NCBI RefSeq assembly: GCF_000375585.1
Contig: NZ_AQWP01000004.1
Span: forward strand, 186,001-250,000
Length of the DNA stretch: 64,000 nt
Origin: Sinorhizobium meliloti 4H41
GTDB taxonomy: Bacteria > Pseudomonadota > Alphaproteobacteria > Rhizobiales > Rhizobiaceae
Reading direction: 5' to 3'
Numbering within the stretch: the first letter of the stretch is position 1; each line of letters starts with the position of its first letter. The notes beneath the pieces were generated by a model. That model saw only the letters and a list, made by a program, of their open reading frames with translations, was not told where the DNA came from and made no database searches. This document shows positions 17,937-26,031 of this stretch, piece by piece. The position numbers and the translations under genes are program-made.

Positions 17937-18788
17937 ATGGAGCGGACGAGCAAGCGGGCATCAACTGTGAATGCCACTAAACTCCTGCTGATCTTGCCGC
18001 TGTTGGCGGCTTTCGCATACATCTCGCTTGCCGGCGTGACGTATCTGTCCCAGCGCGCGCTCCTTTTCCCCGGTGCAAGCGCAACTTTGGCGCCCGAGCG
18101 AGCGAGCTGGGGGCAGAACGTGTACATCCAAACCAGCGATGGAGAAACGCTTCATGGCCTCTATAGCCAGAGCGAGCCCGGCCAGCCGTCGGTGTTGTTC
18201 TTCCTCGGAAATGCCGACCGGGTCAGCAATTATGGCTTCTTCGCCCAGGCTCTTGCCGCACGCGGCATTGGCCTGCTCGCGCTTTCCTATCGCGGCTATC
18301 CGGGGTCAACTGGGACGCCGAACGAGCATGGCTTATTGATTGATGGCATTGCGGCCTTCGACTGGCTTGCGGCACGTTCCGCAAACGAGATCGTCGTGCT
18401 GGGCCAGTCGCTGGGAAGCGGTGTGGCGGTCAATACGGCTGGGCAACGGCCGGCAGTCGCGGTTATCCTCGTGTCTGCCTACCTGTCGGTCCTCTCGCTC
18501 GCTCAGACCTACTATCCGTTCTTTCCGGTTGCGCTCCTCACCAAGGATCCCTTCCGCTCAGATCTGAAAATCGCAGACGTGAGGCAACCGAAGCTGTTTA
18601 TCCACGGCCGGCATGACACCATCATCCCATTGTCTTCAGGCGACGCTCTGTATCAAATCGCTCCCGAGCCCAAGCAGATGCTCATCTACGACGCCGGCCA
18701 TAACGATCTGTGGGACGCCCGCATGGTCGACGACATCATTCGTTTTGTGGAGGCGATCATCCGCGCCAAAGTCGGCAGCAACCCGTAG
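17937..18788 (+). CDS. Membrane-anchored alpha/beta hydrolase (BEM46/ABHD13-like)
   Basis: A 283-residue hydrolase. One N-terminal membrane helix (about 15-37) is followed by the linker SQRALLFPG typical of this group. The nucleophile elbow is GQSLGSG with S158, the acid is Asp in HGRHDTIIP and the base His is in DAGHNDLWD, so the triad is complete. It is probably an inner-membrane-anchored esterase or lipase facing either side; substrate unknown. Confidence 0.85.
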   Translation: MERTSKRASTVNATKLLLILPLLAAFAYISLAGVTYLSQRALLFPGASATLAPERASWGQNVYIQTSDGETLHGLYSQSEPGQPSVLFFLGNADRVSNYGFFAQALAARGIGLLALSYRGYPGSTGTPNEHGLLIDGIAAFDWLAARSANEIVVLGQSLGSGVAVNTAGQRPAVAVILVSAYLSVLSLAQTYYPFFPVALLTKDPFRSDLKIADVRQPKLFIHGRHDTIIPLSSGDALYQIAPEPKQMLIYDAGHNDLWDARMVDDIIRFVEAIIRAKVGSNP

Positions 18789-18900
18789 GTGGCGATTGTG
18801 TCGCGCCAATTCTGCGTCGTAAAAGTCGGCACAATCCAACGCCATAGCACTCACTCTCTTTGTTCGGGCTGGTACGGGAGTTTGACTCCCCTGCACCCCG

Positions 18901-19716
18901 TTACTGTCGTCTTCCCGTGTAAACCGACGTGGTCATGTTTCTGGTCACAACGCCTGCGAACTCGGTTTCGGCCACTTTCTCCAGTCCGCCGAGCAATCTT
19001 TCCCGCTCGTCCTCCGGCAGTGCCGTGACATTCGAGTAGGTCGCGTAGAGGCGTCGAACAGTGGAGGGGTCCAGCGACAGGGTCCAGTCTATGAGCTCTG
19101 GCTCGTCGGTCGTGAATCCAGCCTCCGCCAAGTCGGCCAGTCGCGCTCCGACATCGAGGCCGTATGGCGTCTGGGTCGTTCCGCCACCGGACGGGCTCGT
19201 ACGATGGCCCGAGAACAGGTGTGCCGTGGCTCGATGAAATGGATCGGGCCTGACCCCGTCCCCGAACACGTTCCAAATGAGAGCGACGGTACCGCCGTCT
19301 CGCAGCAGTCGCTGTATGCGCCGCAGGGCGGGAACGGCATCGATCCAGTGAAACGCCGTTGCACTGACGACGAGATCGAAACTCTTTTCCGGAACTTTCA
19401 ATTTTTCGAAGGGAGTTTCCACCACTTCGAGCTCTTCCTCGTCCAATCGATCGCGAAGAAACTTTGCTAGCCGCCTGTCTGGCTCTACAGCCAGAAGCCG
19501 TTGGGGCCGATCGTCAAGAAGGCGTTCGGTGGCCAGCCCGGTTCCGGCTCCAATCTCGAGGATGGAAATACCGCTTCGGAGTCCTGCGCGCTTTCGTAGC
19601 GCATCCCAGACGAGCTCCGGATAGGGCGGCCGGGCCGTGTGGTAGTTCTGCGGGTCGAGCCCGAAAGCCTCTTTGCCGAAGGAACGGGCAAGGACGTCAC
19701 TGGCCATGGCGGTCAC
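18901..19716 (-). CDS. Class I SAM-dependent methyltransferase
   Basis: A 271-residue methyltransferase_11/25-type protein. Motif I is ILEIGAGTGLATE (about 52-64), an acidic residue ends the next strand (LLAVEPDRRL), and motif IV-like SFDLVVSATAFHWID follows. Homologues methylate small molecules; the substrate cannot be inferred. The start could also be the ATG nine bases downstream (MASDVLA). Convergent with the hydrolase gene. Confidence 0.85.
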   Translation of the reverse strand: MTAMASDVLARSFGKEAFGLDPQNYHTARPPYPELVWDALRKRAGLRSGISILEIGAGTGLATERLLDDRPQRLLAVEPDRRLAKFLRDRLDEEELEVVETPFEKLKVPEKSFDLVVSATAFHWIDAVPALRRIQRLLRDGGTVALIWNVFGDGVRPDPFHRATAHLFSGHRTSPSGGGTTQTPYGLDVGARLADLAEAGFTTDEPELIDWTLSLDPSTVRRLYATYSNVTALPEDERERLLGGLEKVAETEFAGVVTRNMTTSVYTGRRQ

Positions 19717-19796
19717 CGAGTTGCGGACCGTCGAAAGTAGCTGCGAAGGCGAAGCCGATCAACATCGCCCTACGGCGGGAGCCTGAAACTATCCCC

Positions 19797-20327
19797 TCAA
19801 CTCCGGTCCAACAAGGCAAGATTGGCCTCGATCGTCTCGTCCCCCGGTAATGCCGCACGAGCTTCGAGCAGCAATTTGCGGGCTTTTGCCTTCTCGCCTC
19901 GGAGATAGTGCGAGTAGCCCATGTTGTTCACGATGCGTGGCTGGCGCCCGGCCACCTTGAGCAATTGACTATAGGCGCGGTCCGCCAGATCGAACCGGCC
20001 GAGGCGGTCATAGCAGGCCGCCAATCCCATCAGCGCCTCGGCGTTGTCCTGCCGCAGCTCTACCGCCTTTCGAAAGTGCTTCTCGGCGAGCCCATAATTG
20101 CCGTTCATGAATTGAAGCTTGCCCTGATCGAGATCGGACTTGCTCACGTCTCCGGATGACATGAGAGCGGATGTCGGGTCGAATTCGGCACCCGACAACA
20201 CCTCCGACGTCTGACAGCTCGAAAGAAGCACAGCGGCGACGATCGCCATGGCCAGTTCCGTGGTCCGGCGTTCTCCTCCCGGACGGCCCAGCACACTCCG
20301 GCCGGACTCGCCTATTGTCATCTCCAT
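19797..20327 (-). CDS. TPR lipoprotein, TadD-like
   Basis: A 176-residue protein with a basic n-region, a hydrophobic stretch and a lipobox LLSSC (C38), so probably lipidated. Residues ~65-170 are tetratricopeptide repeats (NYGLAEKHFRKAVELRQDNAEALMGLAACYDRLGRFDLADRAYSQLL). TadD-type TPR lipoproteins accompany Tad/Flp pilus secretins and help their assembly. It is last in a three-gene run with a secretin and another lipoprotein, 21 bp after the preceding stop. The start codon is uncertain because several ATGs lie close together. Confidence 0.75.
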   Translation of the reverse strand: MEMTIGESGRSVLGRPGGERRTTELAMAIVAAVLLSSCQTSEVLSGAEFDPTSALMSSGDVSKSDLDQGKLQFMNGNYGLAEKHFRKAVELRQDNAEALMGLAACYDRLGRFDLADRAYSQLLKVAGRQPRIVNNMGYSHYLRGEKAKARKLLLEARAALPGDETIEANLALLDRS

Positions 20328-20348
20328 TCGCTGATCGCCGCCCTCTTG

Positions 20349-20648
20349 CTACTGCGTCGTGGTGTCGTTCGGATAAGGCTCACCATTTCCCCCGTTCGTC
20401 CCGTTTTGCTCCGCGTCCTGCGGCTTATATTGTTCCAGGTCGGCCGGCGTGGCCAAGCTGGTCTGCTTGACCCTTGGCGGCCACGGATCGACCATCTGCA
20501 TCGCGCTATTGGCCGCGATTGCATCGCCTGCGGACAGCGCTATCGTTTCGCTGCGGACGAATTCGTAGCTCTGGCACCCGGAAAGCAGGATCGACGCAAG
20601 AAAAAGAAAGCCGTGAAAGCCTTTGGGCCTGCTGCTTCTGCGGATCAT
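20349..20648 (-). CDS. Small lipoprotein of the secretin operon
   Basis: A 99-residue predicted lipoprotein. A basic start (MIRRSSRPKGFHG) leads into a hydrophobic helix and the lipobox LLSGC (C25). The mature part is polar and ends in an Asn/Gly/Thr-rich tail. Its ATG overlaps the secretin stop (ATGA), so it is translated with it. Position and type suggest a pilotin or CpaD-like helper, but I see no clear CpaD similarity. Confidence 0.65.
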   Translation of the reverse strand: MIRRSSRPKGFHGFLFLASILLSGCQSYEFVRSETIALSAGDAIAANSAMQMVDPWPPRVKQTSLATPADLEQYKPQDAEQNGTNGGNGEPYPNDTTTQ

Positions 20649-22045
20649 TGGAGCTCCAGAAAATGGCCGGAACTCGGTGCGCGGACGACATGCGCCTGCC
20701 TCGACGCAGACCGGCCCCTGCCGTTGACCTCCACTTCATCGATATTGCCGAGAAAGAATTCAGCTTCGGTCGGTCGTTTCGTTCGATCCGACGGGCTGGC
20801 GACCTTTTTGAGGGGATCGATCGGTTTGACGAGATGAGGCGTGACGATGATCACGAGATCGGTCTCGCGGCGCTGGTAAGCCTTGGACGAAAACAACGCT
20901 CCGAGAATGGGAAGTTGCCCAAGGCCCGGCACGCGCTGGGTGATGAGATTGTTCTCGCTCTGCAGGAGGCCGGCGATCATGAAGCTCTGGCCGCTCTTGA
21001 GATCGACGGACGTTCGGGCACGGCGGACGGAGAAACCCGGGATCGCGATATTTCCCACCCGATAGGAGGCGGTGTTGTCGATCGCCGATACCTCCGGCTC
21101 GATGTCGAGGGAAATAAGGCCATCGCTGAGCACTGTCGGCGTGAAATCCAGACCGACGCCGAACTTCTTATAGCTGACGGTGATGGTTCCGTCCTGCTCC
21201 GATATGGGGATGGGGAATTCGCCGCCGGCCAGAAAGCTCGAAGTCTCACCGGAACGCGCTATCAGGTTCGGCTCGGCGAGGCGCCGGGCCATACCCCTGT
21301 CTTCGAGCGCATCGATCGCCACATCGACCGAGTAGCCCTCCCCGATGAGGCTGCCGATAAGCGAGCCGGCCGGCCTATTGGATGTCGCGCGCGGGGAGGA
21401 GTTGAACTCGACACTCCCGTTCGACCAGGCATAGGCGGCACTGATCTGGGTTCCAAGCTCCTTGCCGACGTCGCGGTTGATCTCCACGAATCTGACATTC
21501 AGCTGTACCTGTTGGGACGACGTGATCTTAATGGAATTGATGACCTCCTCGTCGCCGGCAAAGCGCGATGCTATCTGCTCCGCCTGGGAAGCTGCGACCG
21601 CGTCCGTGGCAGAGCCGGAAAGAACGATCCTTCCGTTCGCCGAGGTTACCTTTACGCTCGAGCCCGGCACCGACTGCCGGATCGTCGAGGACAGCAATTT
21701 CGTATCGAGCGTCACCTCTATGTCGATAATGCCGACCGGATTCTTTTCCGCATCGAAAATGGTGAGGCTCGTCGACCCCAGTTCATTGCCGAGAATATAG
21801 AAAGAACGATCGGTCAGAGGGGTTACGGTCGCAATCTCCGGATCCCCGATGACGATCTCATCGAATCGCTGCACGGCCCTGATCGTGACCGTCTTGCCCT
21901 TCGCAACCTTGATCGACCGCGAAAAATTCGAGGAGATTTCGACCGAATCGCCGTTGGCGGAGGCCGGGGGACTGGCGCCAATGCCCGTACACAGAGCCAC
22001 AACGAAGCAGAAGAACGCAAAAAGGGAGCCTCTTGACCTTGTCAT
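20645..22045 (-). CDS. cpaC: Tad/Flp pilus secretin (CpaC/RcpA family)
   Basis: A 466-residue outer-membrane secretin with a signal peptide (MTRSRGSLFAFFCFVVALC..., cleavage near ASA). The N-terminal domain (about 35-110) has the VTIRAVQRFDEIVIGDPEIA pattern, followed by a BON-like segment (ANGRIVLSGSATD). The secretin core has YSVDVAIDALEDRG and the hallmark VPGLGQLPILGALFSS near the end. Start at 22045 is preferred (AGGAACC just upstream, GGAGG further up). Two lipoprotein genes follow. No CpaA/B/E/F, TadB/C or pilin gene is present, so either the rest lies elsewhere or this is a second-copy cluster. Confidence 0.88.
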   Translation of the reverse strand: MTRSRGSLFAFFCFVVALCTGIGASPPASANGDSVEISSNFSRSIKVAKGKTVTIRAVQRFDEIVIGDPEIATVTPLTDRSFYILGNELGSTSLTIFDAEKNPVGIIDIEVTLDTKLLSSTIRQSVPGSSVKVTSANGRIVLSGSATDAVAASQAEQIASRFAGDEEVINSIKITSSQQVQLNVRFVEINRDVGKELGTQISAAYAWSNGSVEFNSSPRATSNRPAGSLIGSLIGEGYSVDVAIDALEDRGMARRLAEPNLIARSGETSSFLAGGEFPIPISEQDGTITVSYKKFGVGLDFTPTVLSDGLISLDIEPEVSAIDNTASYRVGNIAIPGFSVRRARTSVDLKSGQSFMIAGLLQSENNLITQRVPGLGQLPILGALFSSKAYQRRETDLVIIVTPHLVKPIDPLKKVASPSDRTKRPTEAEFFLGNIDEVEVNGRGRSASRQAHVVRAPSSGHFLELQ

Positions 22046-22276
22046 GGTTCCTGTGTTCCTCCACGACACTCGGCACAATGTCGCACTTTCGTGACGCTAC
22101 GTGTTGGCCGTAACCGCCGGGAGTGTTTCGAGAACCTGCCCCAAGGTCAACCAAGAATCCCCCCAAGCCACAATAAACACCCAGGAATTTTAAATAAAAC
22201 CGGCAATTTTTAGTGGCCCGCGCAGCCTGTATTCTCAAGTACTGTATTGGGATCGGAATCCCTCATCGTCCGCTTC

Positions 22277-22951
22277 CTATCCGAGCCGGCCGCTCCGCCG
22301 GTCACGGTTCGAGAGGTTTGCGACAAGGTCGCCGAAGCGGTCGCCTTGGACCGCCACATGGCTGCGCAAACCCTCCCGCGCGCCATCCGCATTGCCGGAA
22401 AGAATGGCCTCGACGATCTCTCCATGTTCTCTGAACGAGACCTTCATGCGGTTGCGAACTCTGAGCTGCAGGCGGCGATAGGGGCGAAGGCGGCGATGCA
22501 GGGTCGTGCATTGCTCCTCCAGAAAGCCGCTATGGCTCGCCGTGTATATCGCGCGATGGAAAATCTCGTTCTCGTAATAGTAGCGATCGGTCTCCTCGCC
22601 GAGAACCGCTTCCCGGCATTTCTCGTGGGCGGCCAACAGAGCCGCGCTGTCTTCCTCGGTATGCCGGCGCGCGGCAAGAGCGCCGGCCATGCCTTCCAGT
22701 TCAGCCATCACCTCGAACATTTCGTAGACGCGCTGCGGGGCCGGATCCACGACGACGGCGCCGCGCCGCGGTCTGATCTCGACGAGCCCGATCGCGCTCA
22801 GTTGCATCAAGGCTTCGCGGATCGGGGTGCGGGATACGCCGAAGCGCATGGCGAGTTGCGTCTCGTCCAGACGTTCACCCGGCTCGAACTCGCCCGTTAC
22901 GATGCCGTTCTCGATATCGTCCCGCAGCTTGTAGAAAATGTTCTCGCTCAT
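22277..22951 (-). CDS. matR: GntR/FCD-family regulator, MatR-like
   Basis: A 224-residue FadR/FCD-type repressor. The winged helix spans the N-terminus (ETQLAMRFGVSRTPIREALMQLSAIGLVEIRPRRGAVV), followed by an all-helical FCD domain with conserved His residues (NEIFHRAIY, REHGEIVEAI). It is divergent from the malonate TRAP/decarboxylase/synthetase operon, the known arrangement of MatR. The 10-bp palindrome TTGTATACAA lies 38 bases upstream of its start and is a candidate operator. Malonate or malonyl-CoA is the likely effector (family knowledge). Confidence 0.85.
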   Translation of the reverse strand: MSENIFYKLRDDIENGIVTGEFEPGERLDETQLAMRFGVSRTPIREALMQLSAIGLVEIRPRRGAVVVDPAPQRVYEMFEVMAELEGMAGALAARRHTEEDSAALLAAHEKCREAVLGEETDRYYYENEIFHRAIYTASHSGFLEEQCTTLHRRLRPYRRLQLRVRNRMKVSFREHGEIVEAILSGNADGAREGLRSHVAVQGDRFGDLVANLSNRDRRSGRLG

Positions 22952-22989
22952 TCCTTATCCGACCGGTCCGTATGCAACAACCATCTCTC

Positions 22990-22999
22990 TTGTATACAA
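22990..22999. promoter_or_regulatory. Candidate MatR operator
   Basis: TTGTATACAA is a perfect palindrome between matR and matP. It fits the short TNGT...ACNA half-sites of FCD-type GntR regulators and, as I recall, resembles the described MatR site. A TTGACA (-35-like) starts 5 bases later at 23005, so bound repressor would cover the matP promoter; no clear -10 is visible. Confidence 0.6.
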
Positions 23000-23077
23000 A
23001 AATCTTGACACGGTACGCAAGATGGATCCACTCTTACTACCAAGCCGGCGGGAGGCCGGCATGTCAGGGAGGAAGAA

Positions 23078-24082
23078 ATGAGCAGTTTTCGACGGAAGTT
23101 GACGACTTCCGCTGTCGCGGCCATCTGCAGCTTGATCGCTTCCACAGCGGGTGCCCAGACCGTGTTGAAGGCGTCACACCAGTTCCCGGGGGGAAAGGGC
23201 GACATTCGCGACGAGATGGTGCAACTGATCGCCCGCGAGGTCGCCGCCGCCAATGTCGGCCTCGAAATCCAGGTGTTCCCGGGGTCGTCGCTCTACAAGC
23301 CGAACGATCAGTGGAATGCGGTCACACGGGGCCTGCTCGATATGACTTCGTTCCCCTTGGACTATGCTTCGGGCCGCCACCCGGAATTCTCCGCGACGCT
23401 GATGCCCGGCCTCGTGGGAAATTTCGATCGCGCCATGCGGCTTAACGATTCCGAGTTCATGGGGGACATCAAGAAGGTCATCGAAGATGCCGGCGCCTTG
23501 GTGATCGCCGATGCGTGGCTCTCCGGCGCCTTCGCCTCCAAGAAGAATTGCATCACCTCCCCCGACACGATCAAGGGACAGGTGATCCGCGCCGCCGGGC
23601 CGGCCTTCGAGGAGATGCTCGTGGAAGCCGGTGCTTCGATCTCATCCATGCCATCTTCGGAAATCTACACCGGCATGCAGACCGGCGTCCTGGATGCAGC
23701 TAACACCTCGTCGGCGAGTTTCGTGTCCTATCGCCTGTTCGAACAGGCCAAGTGCCTCACGGCGCCGGGAGAAAACGCCCTCTGGTTCATGTACGAGCCG
23801 GTGCTGGTGTCGAAGCGCGTCTTCGATGGCCTGACGGAAGAGCAGCAGAAGGCGATCCTTGCTGCCGGGGAAAAAGCGGAAGCCTATTTCAACGAAGAGG
23901 TCCGCAAGGGCGATCAGGTCATGATCGACACCTACAAGAAGGCAGGCGTCGAAGTCGTGGAGATGTCGAAGGAGGATTACGATGCCTGGCTCGAACTCGC
24001 GAAGGCATCGTCCTACAAGAACTTCGCCGCCAACGTTCCCGGCGGCGACAAGCTGATCGAAAAGGCGCTCGCCGTGAAATAA
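23078..24082 (+). CDS. matP: Malonate TRAP transporter, substrate-binding subunit
   Basis: A 334-residue DctP-family protein with a signal peptide (SAVAAICSLIASTAGA, then QTVLKASHQF). The family's substrate-binding Arg is in IKGQVIRAAGP, and the FEEMLVEAGA and EIYTGMQTGVLDAAN segments are typical. AGGGAGGAAGAA precedes the ATG. It heads the operon matP-Q-M-A-B, and the enzymes downstream identify malonate as the ligand. It binds substrate in the periplasm and delivers it to the QM membrane subunits, driven by a sodium or proton gradient. Confidence 0.9.
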   Translation: MSSFRRKLTTSAVAAICSLIASTAGAQTVLKASHQFPGGKGDIRDEMVQLIAREVAAANVGLEIQVFPGSSLYKPNDQWNAVTRGLLDMTSFPLDYASGRHPEFSATLMPGLVGNFDRAMRLNDSEFMGDIKKVIEDAGALVIADAWLSGAFASKKNCITSPDTIKGQVIRAAGPAFEEMLVEAGASISSMPSSEIYTGMQTGVLDAANTSSASFVSYRLFEQAKCLTAPGENALWFMYEPVLVSKRVFDGLTEEQQKAILAAGEKAEAYFNEEVRKGDQVMIDTYKKAGVEVVEMSKEDYDAWLELAKASSYKNFAANVPGGDKLIEKALAVK

Positions 24083-24094
24083 GGCGGACCGGAA

Positions 24095-24120
24095 GAACGG
24101 CGTGCTCCGGCGCGCCGTTC
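24095..24120 (+). terminator. Intercistronic hairpin after matP
   Basis: GAACGGCG and CGCCGTTC form an 8-bp perfect stem with a 10-nt loop, 12 bases after the matP stop. No T run follows. It probably protects the abundant binding-protein transcript, as with the hairpin at 4577. Confidence 0.45.
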
Positions 24121-24148
24121 CCTTCCAGCGCAACTCGGGGATGATCTG

Positions 24149-24718
24149 ATGCTCAAGGCCTATTCACAGGCTGTCGGCAATGCTTCGCGTGGCCTTGCGG
24201 CCATTGCGACGGCCCTGCTCATTGCGGCGATGCTCGTCGTCTGCCAAATGATCATGCAGCGCTATGTCTTTCGTCAGGCGACGATCTGGCAGACGGACTT
24301 CGTCGTGTTTTCCGCTACCGCAGCCATGTTTCTCGGCGCGCCATACGTCCTGCTCAAGGGCGGCCATGTGGGCATCGACGTCGTCGAAATGGTGGTCGGC
24401 GACCGCACGCGCTACGTCCTGCGCATTCTTGCGGGCCTGCTCGGATTGTTGTTCTGCGTCGTCATGCTGATTGCGACATGGATTCAGTTCCACGACGCGT
24501 GGGAGGGGAACTGGAAACACTCCAGCGTCTGGGCGCCGCCGCTTTGGGTACCGCTCGCCGCCCTGCCCGTCAGCTTCGCGATGCTGTGCCTGCAATATGT
24601 CGCGCAGATTCTGACACTCCTCACCGCCCCGGCAGTCCCGGCAGCCATAGGCCACGGCGCGGCCGAACCGGGTTCGCCCCCAGGCGCCGACCGCCATCCA
24701 CAGGAGATCATCCAGTGA
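24149..24718 (+). CDS. matQ: Malonate TRAP transporter, small permease (DctQ)
   Basis: A 189-residue membrane protein with four predicted helices, the normal topology of DctQ subunits. The conserved region includes MQRYVFRQATIWQTDFVVFSA and a KGGHVGIDVVEMVV segment. The C-terminal tail is polar and Pro-rich. Its stop overlaps the GTG start of the large subunit (GTGA). It forms the membrane complex with matM. Confidence 0.88.
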   Translation: MLKAYSQAVGNASRGLAAIATALLIAAMLVVCQMIMQRYVFRQATIWQTDFVVFSATAAMFLGAPYVLLKGGHVGIDVVEMVVGDRTRYVLRILAGLLGLLFCVVMLIATWIQFHDAWEGNWKHSSVWAPPLWVPLAALPVSFAMLCLQYVAQILTLLTAPAVPAAIGHGAAEPGSPPGADRHPQEIIQ

Positions 24719-26031
24719 GCCCGACCGTCTCTGGACTGATGATCGTTGCGTGTCTTTTCGTGCTGCTGGCAACGGGAATGCCCATCGCCTTCGCCCTGGG
24801 TCTTGCCGCCTTTGCAGCGCTCTACATGCAAAGCGGCGCCGGCATTTTCTACGTGCTCGGCGATACGATGTTTTCAGGCATCGCCAATCTGGCCTATGTG
24901 TCAATCCCGATGTTCGTCCTTATGGGCGCGGCGGTCGCCTCCTCGCCGGCGGGATCTGATCTCTACACCTCGCTCGACCGGTGGCTGAACCGCATCCCGG
25001 GCGGTCTCATTCTGTCCAATATCGGAGCTTGCGCCATCTTTTCCGGCATGACGGGCTCATCGCCCGCGACCTGCGCCGCGATCGGCAAGATGGGCATTCC
25101 GGAGATGATACGGCGCGGCTATCCCACTTCGGTCGCAAGCGGCTCAATCGCCGCCGGCGGCACGCTGGGTATTCTCATTCCCCCTTCGGTGACGCTGATC
25201 GTCTACGGAATAGCGACCGAGACCTCCATCGGGCGGCTGTTCATGGCGGGCATCGTCCCCGGCATTCTGCTGACGATCATGTTCATGATCTGGGCGATCA
25301 TCGATTGCAAACGCAAGGGCTACGAATTCGATGCACGGCTCGTTCGCTACTCGATTAAGGAACGGCTGGCCGGCCTTCCGCGCATCCTGCCGTTCCTGCT
25401 GATCATCGCCGGCACGCTCTACGTACTCTATGGCGGTATCGCCACGCCTTCCGAAGCAGCCGGTGCGGGCGCATTCCTGACATTGGCAGTCGTGATCGTC
25501 GCCTATCGGCTGTTCCGCTTTCGGCCGGTCGCCGGCATCTTCGGGTCGGCGATGAAGGAAAGCGTCATGATCATGATGATCATGGCGGCTGCCGAGCTCT
25601 TCGCCTTCGCGCTGTCGTCGCTGTTCATCACGCAGACCGTCGCGGCTGCGATTGCGGACATGGAGGTCAACCGCTGGGTGCTGATGCTGATCATCAACGT
25701 CTTTCTGTTGATTTGCGGCATGTTCCTGCCCCCCGTCGCCGTCATCGTGATGACCTCGCCGATGCTCTTCCCGATCGTCACCCAGGCGGGTTTCGACCCC
25801 TACTGGTTCGCGATCGTGCTGACGATCAACATGGAGGTCGGCCTGATCACGCCTCCGATCGGGCTCAATCTTTTCGTCATCAATGCCATTGCGCCGCAGA
25901 TTCCGACGAAGGACATTCTCTGGGGGTCCCTGCCTTACGTGTTCGTCATGTTCCTGGCGATCACTCTCCTCTGCGTCTTTCCGGGCATCGCGACGTGGCT
26001 GCCGAACCAGATGCTGGGAACCGTCCAATGA
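24715..26031 (+). CDS. matM: Malonate TRAP transporter, large permease (DctM)
   Basis: A 438-residue DctM-family subunit with about 12 membrane segments. Signature stretches are SIPMFVLMGAAVASS, FSGMTGSSPATCAAIG, ASGSIAAGGTLGILIPPSV and MEVGLITPPIGLNLFVI. GTG start at 24715 overlaps the matQ stop, and its own stop overlaps the matA ATG. The protein carries the ion-coupled translocation path. Confidence 0.9.
   Translation: MSPTVSGLMIVACLFVLLATGMPIAFALGLAAFAALYMQSGAGIFYVLGDTMFSGIANLAYVSIPMFVLMGAAVASSPAGSDLYTSLDRWLNRIPGGLILSNIGACAIFSGMTGSSPATCAAIGKMGIPEMIRRGYPTSVASGSIAAGGTLGILIPPSVTLIVYGIATETSIGRLFMAGIVPGILLTIMFMIWAIIDCKRKGYEFDARLVRYSIKERLAGLPRILPFLLIIAGTLYVLYGGIATPSEAAGAGAFLTLAVVIVAYRLFRFRPVAGIFGSAMKESVMIMMIMAAAELFAFALSSLFITQTVAAAIADMEVNRWVLMLIINVFLLICGMFLPPVAVIVMTSPMLFPIVTQAGFDPYWFAIVLTINMEVGLITPPIGLNLFVINAIAPQIPTKDILWGSLPYVFVMFLAITLLCVFPGIATWLPNQMLGTVQ

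Noticed and set aside
23004..23032. Full sigma-70 promoter for matP
   Set aside because: A good TTGACA is present, but none of the 16-18 base spacings gives a convincing -10, so only the -35-like box is mentioned.
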